Under the pieces are notes generated by a model, which did no database searches, was not told the DNA's origin, and worked only from the letters and a program-made list of their open reading frames with translations. This document shows positions 48,697-56,474 of a stretch of DNA of 64,000 bases, in pieces. Position 1 is the first letter of the stretch; each line of letters starts with the position of its first letter. The stretch is from NCBI RefSeq assembly GCF_024734075.1, contig NZ_CP102850.1:868001-932000 (forward strand), written 5' to 3'. Made by a program: the position numbers and the translations under genes. This stretch comes from Gordonia mangrovi (GTDB lineage Bacteria > Actinomycetota > Actinomycetes > Mycobacteriales > Mycobacteriaceae).

Positions 48697-49640
48697 ATGT
48701 TCCATCGCATGCCCAACGCCCTGCATCGCACGCGGCACGCCATCCAGAACCGGTCGGCCGCGCGCTACCGCCACCGCGGCGAGATCGCCCGCGTCGACGA
48801 CCCGGCCACCATCGCCCGCACGCTGGCCACCCAGGAGTTCCCCTGAGGCAACACACCCAGGCCCTGAGCTTCGCCCTCTTCCGTACCTATGCCGTGCCGT
48901 CGATCGGCGAATTGCTCTACGACACCGGCCAGTTCACCGAGCAAACCCAGAAGCGCTATGACGACACGGTCCTCCTGCTCGACGCCCCGATCGAGCACGG
49001 CTTCGACAGCCCGACGGGCCGCGCGGGCATCCGCCGCATCAATCAGATGCACGCGATGTACGACATCTCCAACGACGACATGCTCTACGTGTTGTCCACG
49101 TTCGTGGTGTGCCCGGTGCAGTGGATAAACGCCTACGAGTGGCGCACGCTCACCGACCACGAGATCGCCGGCCTCACCGACTACTACCGGCAGCTCGGAA
49201 AACACATGGCGATCAAGGACATCCCGGAGACCTTCGCCGACTTCGAGGCCTTCTACGAAGACTACGAACGCTGCCACTTCGCATTCAGCCCGAAGTCACT
49301 CGCGGTCGCCGACGCCACGCTGGACCTGCTGGGCACCTTTCTGCCCTACCGCCTGCTGCCACGTGCGGTGGTGCGCCGACTCTCGTTCGCGCTCATGGAC
49401 GATCGACTGCTCGAGGTATTCGGCTACGCGAAACCCACTGCCGTCGAACGCGTGCTGGTGCGAGGTGGCCTGAAGACGCGCGCTCTGGCCATCCGACTGT
49501 TCGCCGGCCCGCGCGAGGAGTCGCTCTACGGTCGCGCGATGCCGCAGGTGTGCGGCTATCCGGAGGGCTATCGACTCGAGGATCTCGGCACCTTCGCGCC
49601 GGGGTGTCCCATCCCCCACGGCACCGACCGCACGGCCTGA
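48697..49640 (+). pseudogene. DUF2236 / MpaB-type oxygenase, split by a one-base frameshift
   Basis: Two frames together make one protein of about 314 residues. The first, ATG 48697 to TGA 48846, gives 49 residues ending ARYRHRGEIARVDDPATIAR then TLATQEFP. The second, open from about 48840, continues LRQHTQALSFALFRTYAVPS and holds RINQMHAMYDISNDDMLYVL and later family motifs. Homologues run through this point without a break (as I recall, EFPWD then ALFRTYAVPS). The switch is at CCCC 48840-48843, right before the TGA: a lost C, a sequencing error, or -1 slippage. Members include haem-dependent rubber oxygenase and MpaB. Function of the intact gene unknown. Confidence 0.8.
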
Positions 49641-49681
49641 ACCTCCCGCCCCCGCCCCTGCGGAGCGAGCGTCACGAAGGG

Positions 49682-50380
49682 TCAGCGCACCGCGGAGTGA
49701 ATCGCCGCGATCCCGCCGGTCAGGTTCTGCCACGCCACGTCGGTGAAGCCGGCCGAGCGGATCAGCGCGGCCAGGTGCGGCTGGTCGGGCCACGCCCGAA
49801 TCGATTCCGCGAGATACACATACGCCGCGGGGTTGCTCGACACCTTGGTCGCGACGGCCGGCAGCGCCCTCATCAGGTATTCCATGTAGACGGTCCGGAA
49901 CGGCGCGAGCGTCGGCGTGGAGAACTCGCAGATCACCAGGCGTCCACCGGGTTTGAGCACCCGCCGCAGTTCCGACAACGCCTTCGGGGCATCGTGCACA
50001 TTGCGCAGACCGAAGGAAATCGTTGCCGCATCGAATGATTCGTCGGCGAATGGCAGCGCCAGCGCGTCGGCGGCGACTTTCGGGACGTCGCGGTGGGCGC
50101 CGGCTTTCAGCATGCCCAGCGAGAAGTCGGCCGCGATGCAGTGCGCCCCGGACGTGGCGAGTTCCACGGTCGACACCGCGGTGCCGGCGGCCAGGTCGAG
50201 CACGATGTCGCCGGGCCGTAGATCCAGCGCCTTGCGGGTCTTGCGCCGCCAGCCGCGGTCCTGCCCGAACGAGAGCACCGTGTTGGTGCGGTCATAGCGT
50301 TTGGCGACGCCGTCGAACATCGCGGCGACCTCGGCCGGATCCTTGTCCAGAGTTGCGCGATCCTGCGAGCCGGATTCCAT
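49682..50380 (-). CDS. menG: Demethylmenaquinone methyltransferase
   Basis: 232 residues from ATG 50380. UbiE/MenG family: [23 protein letters not shown]-binding [27 protein letters not shown] and [16 protein letters not shown]. Last step of menaquinone synthesis (methylation of the naphthoquinol ring with SAM). A TAGCGT box is 7 nt before the ATG; the frame also opens at GTG 50389, within that box. Followed by the mannosyltransferase gene upstream in the same direction. Confidence 0.95.
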   Translation of the reverse strand: MESGSQDRATLDKDPAEVAAMFDGVAKRYDRTNTVLSFGQDRGWRRKTRKALDLRPGDIVLDLAAGTAVSTVELATSGAHCIAADFSLGMLKAGAHRDVPKVAADALALPFADESFDAATISFGLRNVHDAPKALSELRRVLKPGGRLVICEFSTPTLAPFRTVYMEYLMRALPAVATKVSSNPAAYVYLAESIRAWPDQPHLAALIRSAGFTDVAWQNLTGGIAAIHSAVR

Positions 50381-50387
50381 GGCGACC

Positions 50388-50393
50388 ACGCTA
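50388..50393 (-). promoter_or_regulatory. -10 box, leaderless start of menG
   Basis: TAGCGT on the minus strand, 7 nt before ATG 50380, in the 22-nt gap after the mannosyltransferase stop. Confidence 0.5.
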
Positions 50394-50402
50394 CCCGGCG
50401 GG

Positions 50403-51545
50403 TCAGCCGGCGAGGGTCCGTACCTCCTCGAGGCCGGTCACCGCGCGATAGTGGCCCAGCAGTTCGTCACAGACCGCCGGCCAGGTGCGGGCCCGCACGG
50501 CGCTCAGTGCCGAACGGCCCATCTCCGCGCGCAACGTCGGATCCCGCAGCACGTCGATCACCGCGGGCAGCCGCTCGGCGAACTGCTCGGGCGGCAGCAG
50601 ATAACCCGTGCGGAACTGCGACACCAGGTCACGCGGGCCGCCGGCATCCGGGCCGACCACCGGCAGGCCGCTGGCCATCGCCTCCTGGATGGTCTGGCAG
50701 AACGTCTCGTGCTCACCCGCGTGGGTGAACACGTCGAAACTCGCATACGCTCGCGCGAGCGCAGCCCCGCGCAGTTCACCGGTGAACACCGCGTGCGGCA
50801 TCAGCGACGCCAGCCGGGACCGTTCGGGCCCGTCGCCGACGATGACGAGTTGCACCGACGGGTCGGACGCCACCGCGGCGAGCCGTTCCACGTGCTTCTC
50901 CGGCGCCAGCCGCCCGACGAACCCGACCACCAGCCGGTCGTCGGCGGCCCACGCCGCGCGCAGTTCGGGATCGGCGTGCGTCGGGTCGAACTGCTCGACG
51001 TCGACACCCCTGCCCCACCGGAACAGTCGCGGAACCCCGCGCTGGCCAAGGGCTTTCATCGTCTCCGTGGACGGCGCGAGGGTGCGGTCGCACATCTCGT
51101 GCAGCCGCCGGGTGTAGCGCCAGGCCAGTCGCGACGTCATCGCGAGGCCGTAGCTGGCGGCGAACCCGGCCACGTCGGTCTGGAACACCGCGACCGTCGG
51201 TACGTCGAGACGTCGGGCGGCGACGGCACCCGCCGCGCCGATCACGAACGGCGAGGCGAGGTGCACCACGTCGGGCTCCACATCGCGCAGCGCGCGGTAC
51301 AGCGCCGGGGTCGGCACGCCGATCGGCAGTGACGTCACCTTGGGGACCATCACCGACGGCACCAGGTGCACGGGGCTCCGCCGACCCACCATCCGCGGCG
51401 CCGGGATTTCACCGCGGGGTGTGTCCGGTGCGATCACAACGGTGTGGTGTCCGGTCCGTTCGAGATGGTCGACCACCCGCAGGACGGAATTGACCACTCC
51501 GTTCATCTGCGGCAGGAAACTCTCGGCGACGATCGCGACCCGCAT
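50403..51545 (-). CDS. mgtA: GDP-mannose-dependent alpha-mannosyltransferase (MgtA/PimB-like, GT4)
   Basis: 380 residues from ATG 51545 ([20 protein letters not shown]). GT4 features: GVVNSVLRV, donor site [15 protein letters not shown]7E motif around [20 protein letters not shown] (Glu to Glu). As the homologue of Rv0557 it would transfer mannose to a glucuronosyl-diacylglycerol carrier or act in lipomannan pathways. Upstream of menG in the same direction as in M. tuberculosis. Confidence 0.9.
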   Translation of the reverse strand: MRVAIVAESFLPQMNGVVNSVLRVVDHLERTGHHTVVIAPDTPRGEIPAPRMVGRRSPVHLVPSVMVPKVTSLPIGVPTPALYRALRDVEPDVVHLASPFVIGAAGAVAARRLDVPTVAVFQTDVAGFAASYGLAMTSRLAWRYTRRLHEMCDRTLAPSTETMKALGQRGVPRLFRWGRGVDVEQFDPTHADPELRAAWAADDRLVVGFVGRLAPEKHVERLAAVASDPSVQLVIVGDGPERSRLASLMPHAVFTGELRGAALARAYASFDVFTHAGEHETFCQTIQEAMASGLPVVGPDAGGPRDLVSQFRTGYLLPPEQFAERLPAVIDVLRDPTLRAEMGRSALSAVRARTWPAVCDELLGHYRAVTGLEEVRTLAG

Positions 51546-51671
51546 GCCGCCAGTGTCCGGCAGCCAGCTTGCGCGGGTGGGCGGAACACGTGACGACGTG
51601 CCGAAGTTCGGGTGAACGACCCGGCGACGGTGGTCTCGGATGTTTCCCGGCGCGTCGGGCACACTTCAGAC

Positions 51672-52286
51672 ATGGCCGAACTGTTGTTGCTCAGTCGCTG
51701 GCTCGGAGCCGTCCCCGGATTCCTCGGCGACCGGTGCGGCGCGGGTGCCCGTATCGGGTTCGTGCCCACCGCGTCGTCGATCTATCCCGACCGCGCGTGG
51801 GTGGATCTGGACCGCACCACGCTGCAGAAGCAGGGGTTCATCGTGACCGACATCGACCTCGAGGTCCTGACCCCATCGCAGACCGCCGCCGCGCTCGACG
51901 ATGTGGACGCCGTCTTCGTCTCCGGCGGCAACGTGTTCCATCTGCTGTCGGCGTTGCGCCGCACCGGCGTCGACCGCATGCTCACCGACCGTGTTCGCGC
52001 CGGCCTGCCCTACGTGGGTGCCAGCGCCGGAGCGTGCGTCGTCGGCGCCGACATCGAACCGCTCGGGCTGCTCGATGACCCAGCCGCAGCGCCCGATCTC
52101 GCGTCGACGACGGGCCTGGGTTGGGTCGACGAGGTGATCGTGCCGCACGCCGACGCCATCGTGTCGGGCCGCGGCGTCATCGACGACCTGCGCACCCGTT
52201 ACGGGGGCCGGTTCACGTTGCGAATGCTCGCCGACGATCAGGCGTTGCTGGTCTCGGGTTCGACCCGGTCGGTGGGGTCGTCCTGA
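51672..52286 (+). CDS. Peptidase E-like (family S51) serine peptidase
   Basis: 204 residues from ATG 51672 (MAELLLLSRWLGAVPGFLGD). Nucleophile Ser in VGASAGACVVGADIEP (GxSAG), catalytic His in IVPHADAI, and VFVSGGNVFHLLSAL. Dipeptidase E and cyanophycinase share this fold; short length and context favour a dipeptidase E-type enzyme. No signal peptide, so cytoplasmic. Its end overlaps the convergent DUF3592 gene by 49 nt. Confidence 0.88.
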   Translation: MAELLLLSRWLGAVPGFLGDRCGAGARIGFVPTASSIYPDRAWVDLDRTTLQKQGFIVTDIDLEVLTPSQTAAALDDVDAVFVSGGNVFHLLSALRRTGVDRMLTDRVRAGLPYVGASAGACVVGADIEPLGLLDDPAAAPDLASTTGLGWVDEVIVPHADAIVSGRGVIDDLRTRYGGRFTLRMLADDQALLVSGSTRSVGSS

Positions 52287-52744
52287 TCGCCCTTGTCCCG
52301 ATCGGTGCCGGCCCGCGCGCGCCGAGCGTTGAGCCGACGATGGATCTCCGCCAGCAGCACCATCACCGCGCCGATGATCAACCAACTGAGCACGATGATC
52401 GACAGCGCCGGGATGATGGCGAGGGTCCAGTTGCGTCCGGCGGGCCGCGCGAGGTCGGGGTTGGTCGCGTCGTACTCGACGCTGATCCGCTGCCCCTGGG
52501 TCAGTTCGGTGGGATACAGCAGCCCGAGCCGCGGACTGTGGAAGTTGCCGTCTGGGGTCTGGAAATTGACCGCCGCATGCAGCCGGTCGGCCGAGACGAC
52601 GTCGGCCATCACCGTCGCCATGTTCTCGTCGATCTGCGCGTCGTTGCGCTGACACCCCGCGACCAGCACCAACGCCATCGTCGAAACCACCACACCCAAC
52701 AGCACCAACACATACTGGGTGCGGCGCAGGATGGTCGGGTTCAC
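52238..52744 (-). CDS. DUF3592-like membrane protein (Rv0556-type)
   Basis: 168 residues from GTG 52744. One N-terminal helix (YVLVLLGVVVSTMALVLVAG) and one near residue 110 (IIPALSIIVLSWLIIGAVMV) flank an extracytoplasmic domain with ISVEYDATNPDLARPAGR, the DUF3592 pattern. Charged cytoplasmic tail. In M. tuberculosis the homologue is next to menD; here 3.7 kb intervenes. Function unknown. A TAGTCT box is 7 nt before the GTG. Confidence 0.82.
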   Translation of the reverse strand: MNPTILRRTQYVLVLLGVVVSTMALVLVAGCQRNDAQIDENMATVMADVVSADRLHAAVNFQTPDGNFHSPRLGLLYPTELTQGQRISVEYDATNPDLARPAGRNWTLAIIPALSIIVLSWLIIGAVMVLLAEIHRRLNARRARAGTDRDKGDQDDPTDRVEPETSNA

Positions 52745-52751
52745 GAATGAC

Positions 52752-52757
52752 AGACTA
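52752..52757 (-). promoter_or_regulatory. -10 box, leaderless start of the DUF3592 gene
   Basis: TAGTCT on the minus strand, 7 nt before GTG 52744. The gap also has TACACT at 52780-52785 on the plus strand, a candidate -10 for the cassette gene at 52846. Confidence 0.55.
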
Positions 52758-52845
52758 ATGGTTGTGATCAGCAGCGACGTACACTGCGTGGGGGAATCGC
52801 AGGGTCGTTCGATTCCAGATATCTGATATGACGCCGGGGGAAGTC

Positions 52846-54105
52846 ATGGTCACGTTTGCTGAGCTCCGCGATGCTCGACCCAACCTATGGGAGTCTGCTG
52901 CTGACGACATCCTCGACGTCAGCAAACAGGCAGAACGCACGGCAGACAACATTCATGCCAACGGCGTCGATCCGTTGGTGGATCACTGGCCAGATCACAC
53001 CGGCACGCTAGCCCGCGATTCCTTGACGAGTTGCGCCAATAGAATGGTCAACGCCGGAATCTTGGCGCGCGGGGTTGCGACAGCACTCGACACTCTGGAA
53101 GACGCGATCGGTGTCGCCCAACGCATGCTGGTGTCTGCGACCACCTTCGCTACCTCCAGAAATCTCACCGTAGATGAGAACGGCACGGTCGCTGTTCCCG
53201 ATGACACTTCGGCCGAAGACTACTACCGCGCGATTCTATGGCGAGACGAGGCTCAGTCCATGATCGACGACGCTGTCGAGGCTGCTTCTCAGGCGGACCG
53301 GTCGTGTCTCGACGCGATCACCGCATGTAGCGTCGACCCGGATTCCGTGTCATCGGACACTGCTCGCGAGAAACAGGCGCAAGCGGTGCAGGCAGCCTTG
53401 AAGGAGATGCGCAACCTGTTGCCGGACGGCCAACCGCCAGAGGAAGTGCGGCGCTGGTGGGCAGGGCTGACACCCGAGCAGCAGCTGCAACTTGAACGCG
53501 CGGTGCCGGTTGAGCTCGCCGATCTTGATGGCCTATCAAAGGACGTCAAACGCGAACTCACCGACAGCGGCCGCGGCTACAACCCCGTAGAGACAGTTCG
53601 GTTTGCCATCGCAAACGCTGAGAACGACGAGCTAGACATCTTTGGCAACAACTGCGCGAATTTCGTCTCGCACTCCCTCGATGCCGGCGGACTCGGCGAG
53701 AAAATGGATGCTTGGGCGGGCACGCTCGACGATGACAACTGGGGCAGATCTGCGGCCGGTGAAGGCGACTGGATTCCCGGGCTGGAGGGCAAAACACACA
53801 CCAAATCGTGGTTCAATTCTGACGCCCAGCGGGAGTTCTTCCTCAGTAACGGCGGGCAAACAGTCGGCTTGGATCAGGCGATGCCCGGAGACGTCGTCTA
53901 TTTCAACTATGCGCAGCCACATGAATCAGGCGACTTCAGCCACCACGCAGCGGTAGTGACAGGAGTGCTGCCAGACGGTCAAGTGCTGTACACCCAGCAC
54001 ACCCCGGGTGCAGCAAATTACAGCGTGCAGGATCGACTCCCGATGATCGAACAGGGCGAGGGCGCGCAAACGATCACGATCGTCAGGCCAAAGGAGACAT
54101 GGTGA
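52846..54105 (+). CDS. ESX-type N-terminus fused to Amidase_6-like cysteine hydrolase (candidate secreted effector)
   Basis: 419 residues from ATG 52846, chosen because GGGGGAAG precedes it (an earlier in-frame ATG lies at 52828). Residues 1-110 are helical with NLW (Trp15) and HWPDHTG (Trp48), like WXG100/LXG-type secretion-targeting domains. The middle (115-230) is helical and charged. Residues about 245-419 match Amidase_6: YNPVETVRFAIANA, NNCANFVSHSLDAGG (nucleophile Cys270), MPGDVVYF, FSHHAAVVTGV (His366/367) and TQHTPGAA. Codon use is visibly less GC-biased than neighbours, a sign of transfer. It heads a three-gene cassette. A peptidoglycan or amide target is inferred; no secretion locus is in the window. 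Confidence 0.75.
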   Translation: MVTFAELRDARPNLWESAADDILDVSKQAERTADNIHANGVDPLVDHWPDHTGTLARDSLTSCANRMVNAGILARGVATALDTLEDAIGVAQRMLVSATTFATSRNLTVDENGTVAVPDDTSAEDYYRAILWRDEAQSMIDDAVEAASQADRSCLDAITACSVDPDSVSSDTAREKQAQAVQAALKEMRNLLPDGQPPEEVRRWWAGLTPEQQLQLERAVPVELADLDGLSKDVKRELTDSGRGYNPVETVRFAIANAENDELDIFGNNCANFVSHSLDAGGLGEKMDAWAGTLDDDNWGRSAAGEGDWIPGLEGKTHTKSWFNSDAQREFFLSNGGQTVGLDQAMPGDVVYFNYAQPHESGDFSHHAAVVTGVLPDGQVLYTQHTPGAANYSVQDRLPMIEQGEGAQTITIVRPKETW

Positions 54106-54509
54106 CCCTGGATCACGACCGAACCAAGAGCTCACGAGTGGTTATGCTGCCAGCTGCTGCAACGGCCCTGATCTTCATTGCCGCGGCGCTCGCCAGTATT
54201 GTTGTGCTACAACACGAACGCGACATTTGGGTGGAGCAGGCCGTGAAGGCTGGTTGTCGCGACCTCCAACCGCTTCCGTCGGCAACACTTTTCGGGGGAC
54301 TGGCAATCGTTCTCTCGATACTTGCGTGTGCGGCGATCGTGGCCGGGTGGACACGGAGTTCTCCACCGACATGGCTGGTTCTGATCACACTGGTCATGCT
54401 CGTCGTCGCCGCTGGGTTGGCGCTGTATGGCATTGTGACCGTCATCGATGCACCGTCTTCGCCCTACGACGGAGTTGATGGGAGCGGGCTTCCGTGCGGC
54501 AGCGGCTAG
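54099..54509 (+). CDS. Three-helix membrane protein, candidate immunity partner
   Basis: 136 residues; ATG 54099 overlaps the preceding stop by 7 nt (GTG 54102 is an alternative with a better gap from AAGGAG). Hydrophobic segments at about 15-36 (VVMLPAAATALIFIAAALAS), 59-84 (TLFGGLAIVLSILACAAIVA) and 89-115 (WLVLITLVMLVVAAGLALYG). No homology recognised. Coupling to the effector-like gene makes an immunity or secretion-accessory role plausible; this is inference from position only. Confidence 0.65.
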   Translation: MVTLDHDRTKSSRVVMLPAAATALIFIAAALASIVVLQHERDIWVEQAVKAGCRDLQPLPSATLFGGLAIVLSILACAAIVAGWTRSSPPTWLVLITLVMLVVAAGLALYGIVTVIDAPSSPYDGVDGSGLPCGSG

Positions 54510-54537
54510 CGATGACAGCAAGTACGGAAGGCTGGAG

Positions 54538-54879
54538 ATGACCGACCGAATCGACATCAATCCATCTGGTGTCAAGAACGCTGGCGCCATCATCGAAAAT
54601 GAAGCCGGTGAGGCACGTGCTGGGCTGTTAGCACTATTCGACTCTGCCCAAACGGCGGCCGACGGCAATGACGGCTTCGCCACGGGGCCTGCGCTCGTGG
54701 CGTTCGCCAACAGCATGCGGTCGGAACTCGACTCGACAATCAACGAACTGCAGTCGACTGGCCAGCGTATCGTCGCAGCTGCCAACCGGATCGAGAGCAC
54801 CGACGACGCCACCGCCGAGGGGATCAGCCGCATTGCGACATCCTTGAACGGACTTGGCAATCAGCCCTTGCCAGGTTGA
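54538..54879 (+). CDS. EspC/WXG100-like small helical protein
   Basis: 113 residues from ATG 54538 (MTDRIDINPSGVKNAGAIIE), with GGAAGG upstream. Two long helices around a short turn (ADGNDGFATG), then STINELQSTGQRIVAAANRI, in the style of EspC or WXG100-superfamily ESX substrates, though the WxG itself is missing. No signal peptide. It ends the cassette and is a likely ESX target or chaperone partner of the first gene. Family assignment is by pattern, not by a clear motif. Confidence 0.65.
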   Translation: MTDRIDINPSGVKNAGAIIENEAGEARAGLLALFDSAQTAADGNDGFATGPALVAFANSMRSELDSTINELQSTGQRIVAAANRIESTDDATAEGISRIATSLNGLGNQPLPG

Positions 54880-54899
54880 CGCCTCCCAACATCCGCGCC

Positions 54900-55076
54900 G
54901 CCGCAGTTTCCCGCCGCCGTCCTGCCCCTACCGCAACCGTGCCGCGATCGCCCGCTCCCGATAGAGCGCTTCCGCATCGGTCGGGGCGGCACGACGATAG
55001 GTGCCGAAACTGCGGCCAGAACCGAGGCCAGGGTCAGCGCGAGGCGCGTCAGCGCGGGGCGCGTCAGCGCGGGCGC
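54900..55076. repeat. GCCGCAGTTTC inverted repeat and 15-bp tandem repeat
   Basis: Arms 54900-54910 (GCCGCAGTTTC) and 55006-55016 pair perfectly over 11 bp; the right arm is part of AACTGCGGCCAGAACC, the core seen at 1990 and 46144. Directly beyond lie three copies of GTCAGCGCGgGGCGC (55033, 55048, 55063), the last reaching into the TetR 3' end. The 184-nt gap 54880-55063 holds nothing else. Confidence 0.5.
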
Positions 55077-55681
55077 AAGCGGGTCTCGATCTCGGCGCGG
55101 GCGGCGTCGAGCACGCCGGGGTCGTCGCGCAACAGGTAGGCGATGTCGGCGCCGGTAAGCAGGGTGGACAGCGCGTAGGTCAGCTGCTGTGCGTCAGGAT
55201 CGCCCGCCACCTCGCCACGCTCGACGGCCTGTTCTGCGCTCTCGGCCAGCAACCGGGTCCATGCCGTGTGCTCGGCGACGACCCGGTCGCGGACCGGTCC
55301 GGGCCGGGTGCTGACCTCAGAGGCGACCGCCGCGAAGAAGCACCCACCGGCGAAGACGCGACGCTGGACATGATCGAGGTACCCGACACACAGCGCGGCC
55401 AGCCGGTCCCGCCCGGGCGGTAGCTCGAGTGCCGGCAGCACCACCTCGTGGATGAACACATCCCGCGCCCGGTCGACGACGGCGATCTGCAGATCCTCCT
55501 TGGAACCGAACAAGCCGAACACGCCGCTCTTGCTCATCCCCGTCACGGTGGCGAGCCGCGCCAGCGACAGACCGGACAAGCCCTCCACCGTGGCCAGGTC
55601 GACGGCGGCGTCCAGGATCGCGTGGCGCGAACGCTCACCGTCGGCGCGCACCCGCCGTCCCGCACCGTCATCTATCGACAT
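55064..55681 (-). CDS. TetR-family regulator of the divergent OsmC gene
   Basis: 205 residues. HTH at about 18-65 (RHAILDAAVDLATVEGLSGL, SKSGVFGLFGSKEDLQIAVV). The C-terminal domain carries GGCFFAAVASEVSTRPGPVR, typical of the YxaF/LmrA-like TetR group (Cys in the ligand pocket). Divergent from the OsmC gene, with 78 nt containing two matching operators, so autorepression and control of osmC are likely. Confidence 0.92.
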   Translation of the reverse strand: MSIDDGAGRRVRADGERSRHAILDAAVDLATVEGLSGLSLARLATVTGMSKSGVFGLFGSKEDLQIAVVDRARDVFIHEVVLPALELPPGRDRLAALCVGYLDHVQRRVFAGGCFFAAVASEVSTRPGPVRDRVVAEHTAWTRLLAESAEQAVERGEVAGDPDAQQLTYALSTLLTGADIAYLLRDDPGVLDAARAEIETRLRPR

Positions 55682-55691
55682 GTTGACAGGC

Positions 55692-55743
55692 TAGCACGCA
55701 CGGTCGTACTGTCTTAGTTAGCACGAACGATCGTGCTAACTAA
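55692..55743. promoter_or_regulatory. Two operator copies between tetR and osmC
   Basis: A perfect palindrome with 13-bp arms, TTAGTTAGCACGA-ACGA-TCGTGCTAACTAA (55714-55743, quoted as halves), and a weaker copy TAGCACGCACGGTCGTACT (55692-55710) agreeing at 16 of 19 positions with TAGCACGAACGATCGTGCT. They start 27 bp apart, so dimers would bind on roughly neighbouring faces and cover both divergent promoters. Confidence 0.8.
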
Positions 55744-55759
55744 CCGAGGAGAGCCCGTC

Positions 55760-56314
55760 ATGTCCACTGCCACCCAGACCCCCAGCGCAGCCCGCCGCCA
55801 GGCCCCGTTGCGTGACCGCTACCTCGACGATCCGGGCGCGGCCATCTCCACCAAACGCGTCGTGTCGGTGCCCACGGATGACACGGACAGCTGGCATGGC
55901 CGCATCACTGCACCCCGCTTCCCCGGCATCACGTGGGACTACGGCATCGACAGCAAGGTCGGGGGCGACGACGACCTACCCAACCCCGGCCACCTGCTGT
56001 GCGCGGCACTGGCGGCATGTCTGGAGAGCACCACGCGGATCGTCGCCGAGCATTACGGCATCGTGCTCGACGACCTGACCGTCGAGGTGACCGGCGACGT
56101 CGACGTACGCGGCGCCCTCCTCGTCGACCGCGACGTACGGACCGGCTTCCGGCAGATCGACGCCCGAATCCGGGTTCGTCCGGCGACCGGCACCGACGAA
56201 CGCCTGGTACGGCAGATGCTGGCGCAGGCGGAGGCGCTGTGCATCACGCTGGACACCATCCGGCATGGCACCCAGGTCGACGTCGCCACCGAAGTCGACG
56301 ACGCGGACAACTAG
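55760..56314 (+). CDS. OsmC-family protein
   Basis: 184 residues from ATG 55760 with GAGGAGAG upstream. The first conserved Cys lies in LLCAALAACLESTTRIVAEH and the second in AEALCITLDTI, the peroxidatic pair of OsmC/Ohr. OsmC proteins reduce organic hydroperoxides; this one is closer to general OsmC than to Ohr by length. Controlled by the divergent TetR. The stop codon TAG is inside the foldback element arm. Confidence 0.9.
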   Translation: MSTATQTPSAARRQAPLRDRYLDDPGAAISTKRVVSVPTDDTDSWHGRITAPRFPGITWDYGIDSKVGGDDDLPNPGHLLCAALAACLESTTRIVAEHYGIVLDDLTVEVTGDVDVRGALLVDRDVRTGFRQIDARIRVRPATGTDERLVRQMLAQAEALCITLDTIRHGTQVDVATEVDDADN

Positions 56315-56474
56315 TGTCCCGCGTCGGAAATTCGTTTCATGAGTTCGGCGGTCCAGGTGGATGCATCGCGAGGCGGCGGAGGAAGCAGGTACTGGATGTA
56401 CCTGCGACGACGCCAACGAAGCGAGGCGCCGCCTGGGCGTCGAAATCATCAACGAATTTCCGACGCGGGACACT
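56313..56474. mobile_element. 162-bp foldback (MITE-like) element at the osmC-menD junction
   Basis: Perfect 24-bp terminal inverted repeats (56313-56336 and 56451-56474), ends AGTGTCCCGCG. Similarity continues inward (ATGA, TTCG, CG, CCAGG) so the whole unit is an imperfect hairpin, centred on GCAGGTAC-N5-GTACCTGC (56385-56405). It contains no gene. It overlaps the last 2 nt of osmC and encodes the final MenD residues (CPASEIR and stop). No target duplication is visible. MITE or bidirectional terminator: undecided. Confidence 0.65.
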
